Assembly (NCBI RefSeq): GCF_901709675.1
Contig: NC_051098.1
Coordinates: forward strand, 12,060,918 to 12,124,917
Length of the DNA: 64,000 nt
DNA from: Syngnathus acus
Taxonomy: Eukaryota > Chordata > Actinopteri > Syngnathiformes > Syngnathidae
Direction: 5' to 3'
This document shows positions 36,900-49,335 of this stretch, piece after piece. The translations under genes and the position numbers were made by a program. Position 1 is the first letter of the stretch. Each line of letters begins with the position of its first letter. The notes below the pieces were generated by a model. The model was given only the letters and a program-made list of their open reading frames with translations. It did no database searches and had not been told where the DNA came from.

Positions 36900-37540
36900 G
36901 GACAGCCAATATTGGTATCGGCCGTCGTCGCGAGTACCGATACTTTGTAATAAGGCTGGTATCGGTATTCACTAGGGGTGCAAATCGCGGGTTTTGTAAC
37001 GATACGATATCATATCGATACAAAGAACCACGATACGATATTTGCCGATATCTTAAAGCCTGCTGTGATTCATTCACGATACATCACGATATAGTGCTCT
37101 ACGATCGATATAGAACAATATCCTGATTTATAACAATTCATACGCAAAATCAACAAGGTACTGCAAACTCTTTATTTAGGAAATTACAAAGTGCTTCCAA
37201 ACGAATGACTTGAAGCCCAAAGGGGAGCGAATTTCCTCGTCTTCTTGGACACTAGCCATAGCACCAGCCCAGGAGCCGCGTAGTTGTCGGCTCCCCTTTC
37301 ACGCGCCTGCTCTGCTCACAACACAATACGCCGCGCACTGCTCCCGGAAAGAGGAAGCCAGCAACAATGAACTGGATTTCAAAATAAAGTCGTGTCTAAT
37401 GTCCGAGGTCAAAAACGGGCGATATAGATCGATGTTTACGTTTAGCATCGATGCCAACAAATCGTAGAGCATTATATCGATTAATCGATGTGTATCGATG
37501 AATCGTTACACCCCTAGTATTCACCCATTCTTAGTCCTAA
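36900..37540. repeat. older GGTATCGG-type repeat hosting a nested insertion
   Basis: Sequence left of the inserted hAT reads GGTATCGGCC...GTACCGATAC...GGTATCGGTATTCAC, and right of it continues CCCATTCTTAG. Removing the insert restores a continuous GGTATCGGTATTCACCCATT, typical of a dispersed fish repeat. Its outer ends are uncertain. Confidence 0.5.
36973..37516. mobile_element. non-autonomous hAT element, 544 bp
   Basis: The left end reads TAGGGGTGCAAATCG and the right end, reversed, TAGGGGTGTAACGATTC. Both lead into cATCGATA-rich subterminal sequence (CGATACGATAT on the left, ATCGATTAATCGAT on the right). The 8-mer gtattcac flanks it exactly on both sides (36965-36972 and 37517-37524), the 8 bp target duplication of the hAT superfamily. 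The longest open frame inside (about 85 codons) shows no transposase motif. Confidence 0.88.
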
Positions 37541-37769
37541 CTTTGACCATAAAATACATTTTGTTTCAGATGTACCTCGCACATCTCACTAACTAATTAA
37601 ATTCTAGTGTATTGTATTGTTTTGGCTCCTGACAATTTTTCATTAGCTCATCGGGGATTTCCTAACTGTGTGTAAATTGACATGTGCAAATGTGATGGAT
37701 AAGAGCAAGTCAATAAAAAAAAATAAAAATAAAAAGGCGATGATTGGCCTTGGCAGAGGTCCTCACAAA

Positions 37770-38060
37770 TGCTTTAGGAAGAAAGCTTACTGAATCCATT
37801 TCTGCTTCACCGCTCTTTGGCGCTTTTGTCCATCTGCCGACCCGGCATGCCTTGCTTTGTCTGGTCAGCCTCGGGCCTAATAATAACAATAATAGCCTCT
37901 CGGAGCAGCTCTCCATTATAAATAGATGACGTTTCGTTATGCACGGCGTAGCATTGTTTTTACCCGGCCGAGCGAGGCTTATTTATTTGGCTAATGGCTC
38001 GTGTTTATCTTCGACTAATGGGACAGACGTGGGGCACTTAGGCTCAACAAAGTAAGTCCG
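37770..38060. promoter_or_regulatory. candidate conserved noncoding element
   Basis: Repeat-poor sequence with CCTAATAATAACAATAATAGCC, CCATTATAAATAGATGACG, GCTTATTTATTTGGCTAATGGC and CGACTAATGGG. It combines homeodomain-like and CpG motifs as in other candidate blocks here. Composition only. Confidence 0.32.
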
Positions 38061-38839
38061 TCAACACTACGGTAAGGTCGGCCAGCGCGAGTTGGCCGGA
38101 CTTCCTCCTCCCTCGTGCTGGGGCGAGAGCTCGGACCCTGAGTCATGCATGAATAATTGAAATGGAGCCTGAGTGGTAATGCTGGTATTAACAGAACTGG
38201 CGCGGCATCTTCTTAGAGAAGAACAATTACAATTTTGATTGGGTGTTCCCTGTCTGCTGAGTTGATTACTAAAATACAACAAAAGAGACTAGTTAAACCA
38301 ACAATTACAAACCAATGATGGGAAATTCTGTTTTGAAAGTCAAGTGGGACAGATTGCGTTGGTATGACGATATGCTCATCGCGTAAATATGTGACATCAA
38401 TCTTAAAGGTCCGCCGTCGTTACCATTACTTCTATATTGCGACTGCTTATTGACAGAAAATAATGGTCCGCACGCCCCATCTACTATATGTCTTTATAGT
38501 GGAGTTGCTACTCAATAGTCATCTCATTATATAGCACAGTCTTCCTCCGCCTCGTCCCCGACAAACAGATATACGCCGTAGCCAAAAGAGGACAGCAGAA
38601 AACAGAGCTCCAAGAAAATGTAATATTTCCGTTTTTAATATCAAGGTCTATATGATCAGGGCAGATATGGGTTCCATGGCAATATGCTTATTTAGATATT
38701 TTATAGGGGGAGGGGGGTCTGCCTATCAGTGTTGGAGGTGGGGGGGGTTCATCGTATATGAAAAATAATGTTGTGTATGGCTATACTTTTATATATATTG
38801 TCAATATGGCATCGGGGCTCTTTTACAATGTGCCATACT

Positions 38840-39075
38840 TCAGGCCTGGGCTAACAGCATTTTATGGCCCGCCGGCAGTTCATCTTCATGTCTCAGGCAG
38901 GCAGGAGCGGTGCATAATAATGTCGTTTCCTGCCACCAAATGCTATTTCACGGGCCGGGCCTCATTTCTCAAACTTCACCACTTTTACAATTTCCCAAAC
39001 TTTTATTCCCGTCATTATTACCAACAAGATTTCATTAGGTATTTAGAATGTAAACAAGTCTGAGTAATGACGCTC
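38840..39075. promoter_or_regulatory. candidate conserved noncoding element
   Basis: It contains AACAGCATTTTATGGCCC, GCATAATAATGTCG, GTCATTATTACC and TCATTAGGTATTTAG with almost no simple repeat. Confidence 0.27.
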
Positions 39076-40597
39076 TCCCGCCCGTGACCCCCCCCCCCCC
39101 CCCGAATAGTTCCATCCTCTGATCGCCCTGCCGCACACACACCAACACACACGTTGACACACAACGGCAACAAAGTGCGGTTTACGAACCCACCGCTACA
39201 TGACGAGTACGAATATATGCGCTTGTAAAGCGCTACAAACAAGATGCAACTCAAAGGAGTGTGTGCACATGCATGTAGATGCTCTTGACAAAGGCGGGAG
39301 GGGGGTGGGGGAGGGCGTTACACTCAACTCACATAAATCATGTAGAAGAAAAATGAGCAAATCTGCGGGCTAACTCATCTCCTCTCCATCCGGAGAAAAT
39401 GAAATTCACGGGAATACCTATCAAAACTGCAATCATCCAGAGATAATATCTTCTTTGGTCTATCTGCACTTTCCGATTTAATTTCCTCCATGCCCTTGAC
39501 ATCCAGCGATAGCATTAAGATGAAGCACATACAGTAAAGGGAGTAGTTCGCAACACTTTTTGATATATGACACCGCCGCGCCTAATGTAATGTCATCATT
39601 TGGAAATTAATGCAATCGTTCTTTTGTTTAGGGTTTTTTTCGGTTGGGAGGGGGCGAGGGGGGGACGCTAACGATGATGAAGGCGGATCGTGGGTGCGTA
39701 CATGCAAAGGAGAAGCGAGTCGTGTTTGTGTGTCGTGCTGTGACGCCTTTCCCGCTTGTGTGCCAGAATGACATGCAATTACATGCGGGTCTGGCGGGGG
39801 GAGTAGGGGGGTCACTCAAATTACTCCATCATTTAGCCGCAGTGTACGGATGAGAAAACCCAGCCACCACCTCATGCTCGCCCCCCCCCCCCCCATGCCA
39901 CATCAAATATCATGAAATCATTAGCGTGATAAACATGGAAATCTGTTTACTGATTAGCAACAGCCAGTCCCTTCCTCATCTCTGTTATCCCTCTAGAACT
40001 GCCTTTTCCTCTGGGAAGACATTCACAGGGAAGGAAACCAACCCAAAAAAAAATTGGATTCCCCCAAACTTTTTGAACGAGGGGTCACATTAAGTGAGTA
40101 GCCAGGTTGGATTCCCTCAAGGGGTCGGTGCCTCCTGCAGCTGCCCGTCGCTGTCCGTCATCAGGACAACCGGGTTACCAGTCTCACTAAACTCTTCAAC
40201 TCACTGAGGGACGCCGTCGAGCACGGCTCAAGTCGACCGGGTGCGAGAAATGAAGTTACGATTTGTTGACCGATGTTATAACGATACGGCGGAACCTCTT
40301 GGGAAACAGTAATTCTGTAAATTGAAAACGACTTTGTAATAGTTGCATGACTTGATAAAAAAAAATAAAAAAAAGGAATGTGTCAGGTATAATTTGTTTT
40401 CCTTGCAAGAGATTGTATCGCATTTTGTTCCCCTTTCAGCTCGCCTGTTGGAGTTTTTTTAAAGCATTTCTTTTGTAGGTGTAAAATGTTTTTAACCTTG
40501 GAGGCGGTTTGTGCTCTTGTCTCAGAATACTTTCTTCCTACCAACAACTCGTCCATTTCCTCTTGCATGCGTCCGCTGGCAGCGTGCCCGGCGGAAA

Positions 40598-40633
40598 GCC
40601 TTCGCAGATCCGCAAAAGCGAATCTGCGAAGGC
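40598..40633. other. 36 bp near-perfect hairpin
   Basis: GCCTTCGCAGATCCGC (40598-40613) and GCGAATCTGCGAAGGC (40618-40633) are inverted copies with one mismatch, separated by AAAA. Sixteen-base-pair stem with a four-base loop. It lies in a CpG-rich unique stretch, with no sign of a transposon end or target duplication. Confidence 0.85.
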
Positions 40634-41214
40634 CGAGTCGTAACGTTATCGATAAAGCCGCTTTTCCTTCCGTTTCATTCCCTAAACGGCACGGACTGAT
40701 TAGCGGCTGCGGGGCTGCCTCTTTAGCGACGACGTTTCTTCTTCTTCTGAGCAGAGCAAAGCATCATTGGGAGTCATACTCGAGTTCTCTCGCCTCGCCG
40801 CTTGTGTACAAAAGCGGCGTAGCTAAACGCGATGCACTGGGAGCAATTATTTTCATTCGTTTTACTCTTTGTTCTCTCGCGTTCGCGCCGTCTGCCGAGA
40901 TACGACAACAAAACGCACGACAACAACAAATGTCTTCACATGCAAATTACCTAACGGCGGCGACTATTTTCTCAGGAATAAAATTGTATTCATAGAGTTC
41001 CAATGAACAGCAAATACGGAATATAAATAATACGGAATTCATTTCATTGACAGGGGTTCTGTCCCGAATGACATTGGCCATTCGGGAAAATCCAAGCATT
41101 TCCCCAAAATGGCTTAAAAAGTGCAATCAGTCAAATAATATTTTGCACACACAAATTAATTTGGGCAAAATCAATGCTAAAATAGCATCTTACTAAAATG
41201 ATGAACAAGAGAAA

Positions 41215-41230
41215 CTAACCCTAACCCTAA
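41215..41230 (+). repeat. short telomere-like (CCCTAA) motif
   Basis: About two and a half CCCTAA units within aactaaccctaaccctaacc. Too short to claim an interstitial telomeric array. Confidence 0.5.
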
Positions 41231-43259
41231 CCAACCAGGGTCTTTACTCTCCATCAAGTGTCTTGGGTGTCATTTGTTTTATTACACGGTATAATTGACT
41301 TCTCTTCAAGCTTCTGTGGCGGGAATTCTGAAATGTTAATAAAACCTTGGCTTCAAACAACTCACTCCTCAAAATCATTAAGAAAACGTCTATCTGAAGA
41401 ATGAAAGAGGAAGAGAAAATGATCAAAACCAAGACATGCTGAACTATTTAAACATTTTGGACGGCGTTCAAATCCCCGAACATTTTGGAAAGCCGTCCTA
41501 AAAAAAAAAAAAAAAAAAGGCTGCTATTAAGAAGAAAGCTCAAACAATACAGATTGATAAATAAAAGAGAGTGATGGTTTTATTCCAACAGTTTCAAGAC
41601 AGGCATCTAAAAGAATAATATGTCTCAGCCTTAGTTGAGTTGACGCGCTCATCTGGAGAGCAGTACATCAGCAGAGAGCCATAAATGCCTGTTTGGAAAT
41701 CTGCTGGGATGTTTATGCGAGCGGCTGAGGGGGAACAACATTTTGAACACTTCTACAAGTCTTCCTCGGGAGGGGGGGGGGAACATACTCGGTTATTTAC
41801 TGTTCCCGGCCCCCGAATCGTAATCAAGAGCGTCGAGCTCCCCGGGCGACCGAACGCCGGGGTGCAATCTCCCTATAAGCATAAACACAGCCATAAATTC
41901 AAACGTGCCCGCCGCGGTCGCGGGGGTTGAATTCCTCGAGACGTTTTTTTTTTTTTTTGCACTGAAATATACGGCGATAAAGAAACGGATGTGTGCTTTC
42001 ATCACAGTGTGTGTAAAGTTAAAATGCAATGTAATGTTAAAAATATATTCGGGTGTATAAAAGCCAACGCCTGCGAGGAAGCGATGATGCTGCTGCTGCT
42101 GTTGCATGTTATCTTTCTTATCAGATTAGACAGACTCGAAAGTTAAGATCTCTACCTTTACAAAAAAAATTACAATCATGGACACGATTAACTAAACACT
42201 GCCATATTTCCTCCATTGACTGTAATCCATTATAATTGTCTCATTTGTTTTGAACTGTTGCAGTGGTAGAAGAACCGCACAAGATTGTTTTTATTTGATG
42301 GTTTTGGTTACAACATTTGTATTTTGGAAGTTTTTTTTTTTGTTTTTATTGTCTTCATCATGTGAATGAAAACAAATTACAACAATAATGGTCTTCGTAA
42401 TACTTTGAACTACCCCTCAGTAACTCCATATTAAGTTTTTTTTTTTTTAAGTAGCTTCAAGATACTGTACTCATTTAGTCTAAGTGCATCTTGTGCGCTG
42501 AAGGCTCACTTCCTATTGCTATATACAAAATGATTAATAATGTTAATGCATGTGACCCTTTTCTCTTGAATTATTCACGTTACCTTTTTATGGAGTACTG
42601 CATTATTGGATAGCTAACATACATTCCCATCCACTTGTTCAGATCTGCTCTCTGTATCTTGCTTATAGGTTGAGATTTATTAAGGAATTTGAAACTTTAT
42701 GCATTCAGGTCTAAGCTTAATGCGATACACTTACGTCCGCTCAGAGTCGAAGTCGGAAGATGCGTATTAACCTCAACATGCATTGTTTGGGTTTTGAAAA
42801 CAGATGTGTCAACGATTGTTCATCATTAGCCGCATTGCATTGCAGTTAATAAAAGCCGCTCGCTCGAAAACCGCTAAGCTCGAATATCATTGTCGCAATT
42901 TCAGGGTCATTTGCGTAGTGTGGTTTTAGTATGCAGGGGGCCGGGGCGTGCGACATCCGCCGAGAACCAGGACCCTCGCTGACCCCCGTCTATAATTCAT
43001 CCTGTGGAATAAGGGGCCAAAAGGAAAGCCACCCAAAAAGAGGAGCGGGAACCTTTTCGCTTTGTTGCATGGCACCGTGACCTCGTATTAAAGCGAGGTA
43101 GAAAGAAAGCCGAGAAATGGACATTAAATTTGAAGGTTTTGTCCCGTGAGATCGTTTTGAGCGGGCTCTCGCCTTTATTGCTGTGTGAAGCCCGAGTGTG
43201 TGCGCATGAAGACACTACATGAAGACATTGCAATGTGTGTGTTATCAAATAGAACTTAC

Positions 43260-43296
43260 CAGATGTTCCAATCCAAGTTTCATGCTCACGGTATCC
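43260..43296 (-). CDS. rsrc1: rsrc1 micro-exon (37 bp)
   Basis: One G completes a split Thr (AC|G), then residues 56-67 read DTVSMKLGLEHL. The human counterpart is ESGNIKAGLEHL, with the GLEHL block unchanged. It joins in phase 0 to TPAEQAK of the next exon. The acceptor is CAG (43297-43299) and the donor GTAAGTTC is strong. Only 37 bases, it is the smallest exon seen. Its skipping would shift the frame, so its recognition matters. Confidence 0.93.
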
Positions 43297-44142
43297 CTGC
43301 AAGACAAAAGCACATTGACAAACTGTAAGTAAAGTTCACTCGCATAAAATGATGACATTTTTCCTTTCGATGATTCAGATGCAATGAACAGCGCCTCTGC
43401 TGGATGCAGGCAAGTACTGCACTCTATTGTCATATCAGTATTAGTTTTTGAGTAATTATTAATTACATTAAAAAATATGTCTGATAAACAGTGTATGCCG
43501 TGGAATGGCAAGTTGAGAAATCGTGTGCGTGTGGGAGGTTGGGGAAGGGAAAGGCAAATTGGCAGTAAATAATAGATGCAATTTTGGCATATTTCAAATT
43601 TGCAGCAGTGGAAATCAAAAGATCAAGAGAATACAAACAGCCTCCGATCCCAGCACCCCCGACCAACTCTGGTCCCCATTACTGACAACTGTGTGTGTAT
43701 GTTTGTGTGTGTGTGCACGCGCACGAAAAGAGAGGAAGGCTTATCGACAGGCTTCAGTTGCTAATGCAGCCGGCAGCATCACAGTGTAAATCTATACCAT
43801 CTCTAAAATTACACGCTGTCTGATACACCCCCCCACCACCACTTCCCCTTCCCTCCCCAAAATCCATCCATCTATCCATCCATCACACCGGACTCCATAA
43901 ACGAGGTCATTCCCGCATCATTAATTTCAAATAAGGTCTGATGGAAGAATATGATGATAGCAAGATTGATTAAAAAAAAAAAGGACGATGGGGAAGAAAT
44001 GGAGAGAACTAGCTTGCGCACTGCAATGTTCATTACCCCAAAAAGATGTCTCGTATAACATAAAATCTTCAATAATACTCGGAAAAGTAGTTCACAACAT
44101 GCCTGCAGGTCATTTGATTTCATTTAAGAGTATTTACATCCC

Positions 44143-44292
44143 TAGGTGCTGCTGTTTTGGTGAGCAACAGACTCACCAGATGTCATTGCATCTACAATAC
44201 AAACAAGGGTATGGGACGCAAGATGAGAAATTGCTTCACGAACCACAAGATCAACTTTAACACAGTAGGTGCTGCTGTTTTGATTAGCAACA
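44143..44292 (+). repeat. 27 bp direct repeat pair, 123 bp apart
   Basis: TAGGTGCTGCTGTTTTG is followed by four variable bases and then GCAACA. It occurs at 44143-44169 and 44266-44292 with two differences in 27. The DNA between is not a simple repeat. Confidence 0.8.
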
Positions 44293-44479
44293 TTGTTCAA
44301 AAGAGCTCAAGATTGTTTGTGTGTGAGCGGTAATTACAATTATATCTTCTCCCCCCCCCGAGGGACGACTATGTGTTTATTTGTTCAAGATAGACAGATC
44401 GATGGATAGATAACTTCCCTTGAGGGAAATGAAGAAAATCTAAAGCAGCAATGAAAGTGAAGGGTCAAAAGGTAACCGC

Positions 44480-44710
44480 GAAAAAAGCCGTTTGTTGCTT
44501 ATTCCGTCGTCTCGGCAGCACAAAGTCGAGCACTTAAGGCCAACTTCATCGGGGGCTGTAATTACATTACATTGTGACAAACACCCCGCCACATTTATTA
44601 TACATGGCGGGGCGCGCGGCGGGCAGACAGCGAGACATTTGTTACCGTGGCGACAGTGTGTGTAATCCGCTAATGAAGCGCAATTAGCGGGGAAACAATC
44701 GAACACAGGG
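44480..44710. promoter_or_regulatory. candidate conserved noncoding element
   Basis: It holds GGGGGCTGTAATTACATTAC, CACATTTATTATACATGG, CGCTAATGAAGCGCAATTAGCG and CpG-rich spacers. The last is a partly palindromic homeodomain pair. Composition only. Confidence 0.32.
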
Positions 44711-47007
44711 GAGACACGGACACGCTCCAATCCCTCCTCCTCCTCCTGCATCCTTTCCACTTTCTTCTCTTTCTTTTTGCAACATATCGTTTCACGATTA
44801 AAAACATCATGGCATTTAATCAGGCTTTCTTTTTAAACTTCACGGTGGGGGCCAGCTAGGCAGTCAACACGCTTCCCCCGTGTTCAAAACATCATCTCAT
44901 CTGATGAAGTCTTGAGGGAGCAAACTCTGTTTCTCCTCATCCTCTCGCTGTCCTCACCCCTCCCTTTCCTCCTCCGTGCCTTCCACGCAGCGGCGGCATT
45001 GATTTCTGAATTAGGCCACAATATTAAATAATTAATATACTTGCCGTGATTGATGTTTTGCATTAGGCCCATATTAGGTTATCAATCAAAATCCACTTGG
45101 TTTAATGTAATAATATTGAAAATGTGTCAGTGGCTGTTCATCCAATTTGTAGCGGAGGCAGGCCAGATCGGAATGGTCGGTGTAGCACAAGGCCTTGGGA
45201 GACGTGGCGGCCTTGCTCGCTTATAACCATTACGCAGCGGGACTCGCCATCGGAGCAGAAATAGAAGAGAATACACGATGGGAATTAGGCGGGCGGAGGG
45301 GTGCTATGGGCTAAATGGCGATAAGAAGATGTTACATCATGAACCTTGAAACATTCAAGAAGTAGCTATATGTACATTTGGAATCCATTTTGGAAACTTC
45401 ATTAGTAACGTGTGCCATTTAATGACAGTTTGAACTATATTAAGTAATAATCATTTCATTGACAAAACAGTATAATTTTAAATAAAGAAATTGAATATTT
45501 TTTTATTTTATTTGTCAACAATCAATGTCTCACTCGCAAAACAAACGCAACTGCAAATGGGATAAAGTCATATCTACTTATGGTAAAAAAAATAATAATA
45601 ATAATTGTCAACATTTTTCTCAATAATACGACTCCCCATGTCTGAAAGAAATTAAGACAAAATGACTGCAATGAGCCGATTTACTCAAAACGGATCCTGA
45701 CTTTTATGATGTAATCACAAACAAAGCTGAACATCAGGGGTACACGTAATGCTAAGATAAAAAAAAATTAAAGCAAAGCAGTTTTTTTTTAACAAACAGG
45801 AAGTGACCGACTAAGAGTGCTGATGTTAATTACTGTGGTTAATTAAGTGAAGTTGATCCAACAAACTAAGCAATGTCAAGGTCAATATTGACCAATTTAA
45901 CACGGTGCCTTCCATCCATCACACTGTCGGTACTTTCCTGCTACTGCCTTCGGTTTCCCTCGCTAGCCCATTCATAGATTTTTTTTTTTTTAGCCTTGAT
46001 TCACACTAAACTTAAAAGTCCTAAACTTGAATTTTTTCCTTGCAAAGAAATACTGCCTGTGTGAGAGAGTCGATTGGTGCTGACAAGCAACAATTCATGA
46101 ATCGGTTGAGTTATCGCCGTCTTTGTTCATTTAAAAAAACATGTGGTCTAAAACACAGAACACTCTAATCTTTTGATTTTGAGGTTGTAAAGTGTCTTTT
46201 GAGAGCGCGGGGGAGCCGGCATCTTTCCCAAATGATGTCATGGATATCAGTGTCACTGTCACTGCCATGTGGAAGTGGTCTGGAATTCACAATGGGAGGG
46301 GGGGCTTTTGAATGAAGAGGTGGTGAGCTAAGAAATTAAGTTATAACGAAATAACTGAGGACTTCATACGGAGACATCATTCCGTGTGTGTGTGTGTGTC
46401 AGCCACCCCATTTGCCACAATCAGGCGACTTGTCAAGCGTGTCATTGAGAATTCGTGTCGTTTGACTGCTGATATAACGACAGGCGTATTTATTGGAAAG
46501 TCGATGGACACACACGCAGACGCGCGCACACACACGCGTGCACATTTGAATAAAAGAAAGCACGGTGTAATAAACATCCCCCCCGGCCCCCCCATCAGTG
46601 ACATGTGCCTTTTAGCAGCACAAGGCGAACGCTTGATATGAAGTAGTCGAGGGACGTGATACAAAAAGCCCGGTGTGCCCCTCAGGCTTGATTGCTATCG
46701 CCGCAGTTCCTTTTAAACGTGGCTGTCATTTGAAATTGAAATGGCATTCTTGTGCGGGCGCTATCGTGGCGAGCTCTCGGGGTTTATGTCGCAAATAGAA
46801 AGGATGGTACACACAAACACACAAACAAGATGGGCAAATGTCAGCAAGGGAGGGAGGGGGGGGCTATCAATTCTCCGTGCAAGACCTGAGAGGAATATGG
46901 ACTGTTTGTGTTTTTGGACCCGATGGTATTGTCGGTAAGAGCATGATTGAGATTTATCACTGAAGCACTCTAAGTTCCCCCACCCTAAAATCCAGACAAT
47001 GTTTGAA

Positions 47008-47062
47008 GGTCGACGGAAATCGGTCAATTAAATTGACAGGCCGATTAATCGGGCAGGCCCTA
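47008..47062. mobile_element. hAT-like terminal debris
   Basis: It ends GGCCGATTAATCGGGCAGGCCCTAG, resembling the recurring CTAGGGC...CCGATTAATCGGCC ends of fish hAT-like repeats. The opposite end and target duplication were not found. Confidence 0.35.
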
Positions 47063-49149
47063 GTTTGGGCAGTGACGATATGATGAATACGATTTTATTT
47101 TTTGGTCCCTTAAAACATACATTATATGTATAAATTACAGGCTAAATATTGGACTGTTTGTCCTTTATTGTTTAACTTCACAATGGAGAGACAAGCTGTC
47201 AAAAATGGTCTAAATTTCGCCGAGTATGTCTTTTTAATCGGTTTTAATCGATTAACTCGCGGTGGCATTAGATTACGTTGTCATGCGGAACACAAGAGAA
47301 CGCTCGTTGTCCGAGAAAAATATTTCCTGTAATTAAGACTTGACCATCGCAGCAATTTGCATATTTGGAGCAAATCAATGCAAAGGCAAAAACATTTTTT
47401 TATTTTTTTCAGCTTCATAGAGTGAAAGCTCACAAAAGAAAACGCAAAAGGGGGGAAACGTCGGAGAGCAATCCATTTCCCGGCGGTTTCTTCAATAGCA
47501 GGCGGCCGTCTTTCATATCGCCCAATTAGAGGCTTCCCTAATCAGAGCGCTACCTCTCCGTTATTGAGAAGCAGACAATGACACCACCCAACATTCTGCT
47601 CGCAAAGTCTGGAGATTGCTGCGCTCATACACAAAGAGCAAAGCGCCGCTACGGAGGGGTGGGATTTTTGTCACTGTTAAAATCACATGTGGAAATCTTT
47701 TGGCTCGCCAGAAGACTGATGGGGAACAATGGTGGCTTCGCGCAGCATCTGTCATGGCACAATATAAAAAGATGATCTTGGCATCAAATGGACAAAAAAA
47801 AAAAAATAGGAGGGGGAGGAAGACAAGAGAGGGGTGGGGGGGGCAAGAAGGTTATTCATTTGCAAATCAGGCCCTGGCGCTCAGCTCTATTTCAAGCTAG
47901 CAGTGGGTGCCAGGAGTTAACAAGGTAATCACTTTCAATCCTGCCCTTCAATTGGACATTGTACCCTCAGCCCGAGAAGAGCTTCTGAAGGAGGGGGGAG
48001 CAATATGGCTGCACAACTCTGGCGGATGCGCAGACGCAATACACATTCTGTATTGGCACACATTTATATGGTCAATAAATACAATCGGACGACAAACTAT
48101 TGGAGAACTTTTTCAGCAACTTCCTTTAAATAATATATGATTGAGATGCGCCGAGAACATGAACAGTGGCGCCTTGTCAGACTTTTAGAGTTTGAATTTA
48201 TTCCATGACTCAATTTAATCACATCTAAAGAATATTCCCAATTGAAATTGATTCATATTTTGTTTTTTTTACACGATATTTGTCAGAATTCTGACAACTG
48301 AGTCATTACAAAATATATATAACAAATAAAATAATAATATTTTTTGTTCCTTTACACTTACAACAATAAAGTAATGATTAATGGCAATATTTTGCAGATT
48401 TTTTTTTGATGGAGCAGTTGTCTTATATTGTAATGTGTTAAAAAAAATCCCAAAAAATAAACAAAAATCGGGCTGATTAACTCTCATCAATACGAACCAA
48501 ATTGATATGGAAGCAACAGCTAGTCTGACATTTGCGAGTCCGTGACATTTTCCTCTCATTTCTCCGCCCCTTCCAATTTCAACATATTTCCATTTGAAAT
48601 CCAAAAAGACTGTTACAGGTGATCTAGTCACTCTGCATGACAAAAAATGGCAAAGCAGCAGCGAGGATCAGCCTACAGAGAATGAGGGGGGGGGGGGAAG
48701 CAGTACATGCAAAACGGTGGCATAAAGCTAACCCTGTCCTAATCCTTTCCTCCTCTCTTTGGCTTGTGTCAGCTGTAACCGGCTGGCCTGTGAGGCAGTT
48801 AGCCGCGGTTAGCGCCTGATTTGCATAATCAATATGACAACCTTATTTTTCGAATGCAAACAGGATTTTGTGTGTGTGTGTGTGTGTGTGCGTGTGTGTC
48901 GCTAGCCTCTGGCCAGCCTCAGTCATGGCCCTCTTTAGTCCTAATTAGATTAGGTGCGATTATCCCAGCTCTACCTTACAAGTGTACAGGCAGGATAAAG
49001 TGTCCACAAAGACCGGGCTGTCACAGCGACTCGGCTCCGGCGTGCAGGTTATCGAAGGTCTGGCGAGACACGTCGCATACATTGTTATTCATTTCATCTG
49101 CAAGCCGTGCCTTTTGCACTTTTCTTAGCGCTGTTGCTACTCCTGCCGT

Positions 49150-49335
49150 GTCACGTAATCGCTAGCCCGGGGTGAGTCTTTCTTTCCGCCTGCCTGTCCG
49201 TCAGAATACAAAGCAACGTGGCCCCGAGCGCTCGGCGGCCTGCGGGGTGAGCGCCGGCCGGCGTGCACGCTCGTGCGTCTCCCGGACTTGAAGGAAGGCG
49301 CGGCACAAAGAACGGGGTTAAGACGCGGCGGCTGT
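49150..49335. promoter_or_regulatory. CpG-island-like segment with two palindromes
   Basis: Dense CpG over about 190 bases, with two perfect 12 bp palindromes, CCGAGCGCTCGG (49224-49235) and CGCCGGCCGGCG (49252-49263). It could be an unmethylated promoter or enhancer. No start codon or splice pattern supports a gene. Confidence 0.4.

Larger units (their letters stand above)
34836..43259 (-). other. rsrc1: rsrc1 intron (8.4 kb)
   Basis: Donor GTAAGTTC at 43252-43259, acceptor CAG at 34836-34838. Contents: the longest (TG)n tract (36067), a hAT element nested in an older repeat (36900-37530), candidate conserved blocks (37770-38060 and 38840-39060), a 36 bp hairpin inside a CpG-rich stretch (40598) and a short telomere-like motif (41215). 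The 169-codon open frame at 40486-40995 on the plus strand resembles nothing I know. Confidence 0.8.

Noticed and set aside
40486-40995. 169-codon plus-strand open frame
   Set aside because: No domain or splice context was recognised. The hairpin and CpG-rich composition explain the open frame better.
41213-41233. Interstitial telomeric repeat
   Set aside because: There are only about two and a half units of CCCTAA, within chance and common in such DNA.
43388-43406. Fifth CTCF site (reverse CCAGCAGAGGCGC)
   Set aside because: It is one base shorter than the consensus core, so it does not fit.
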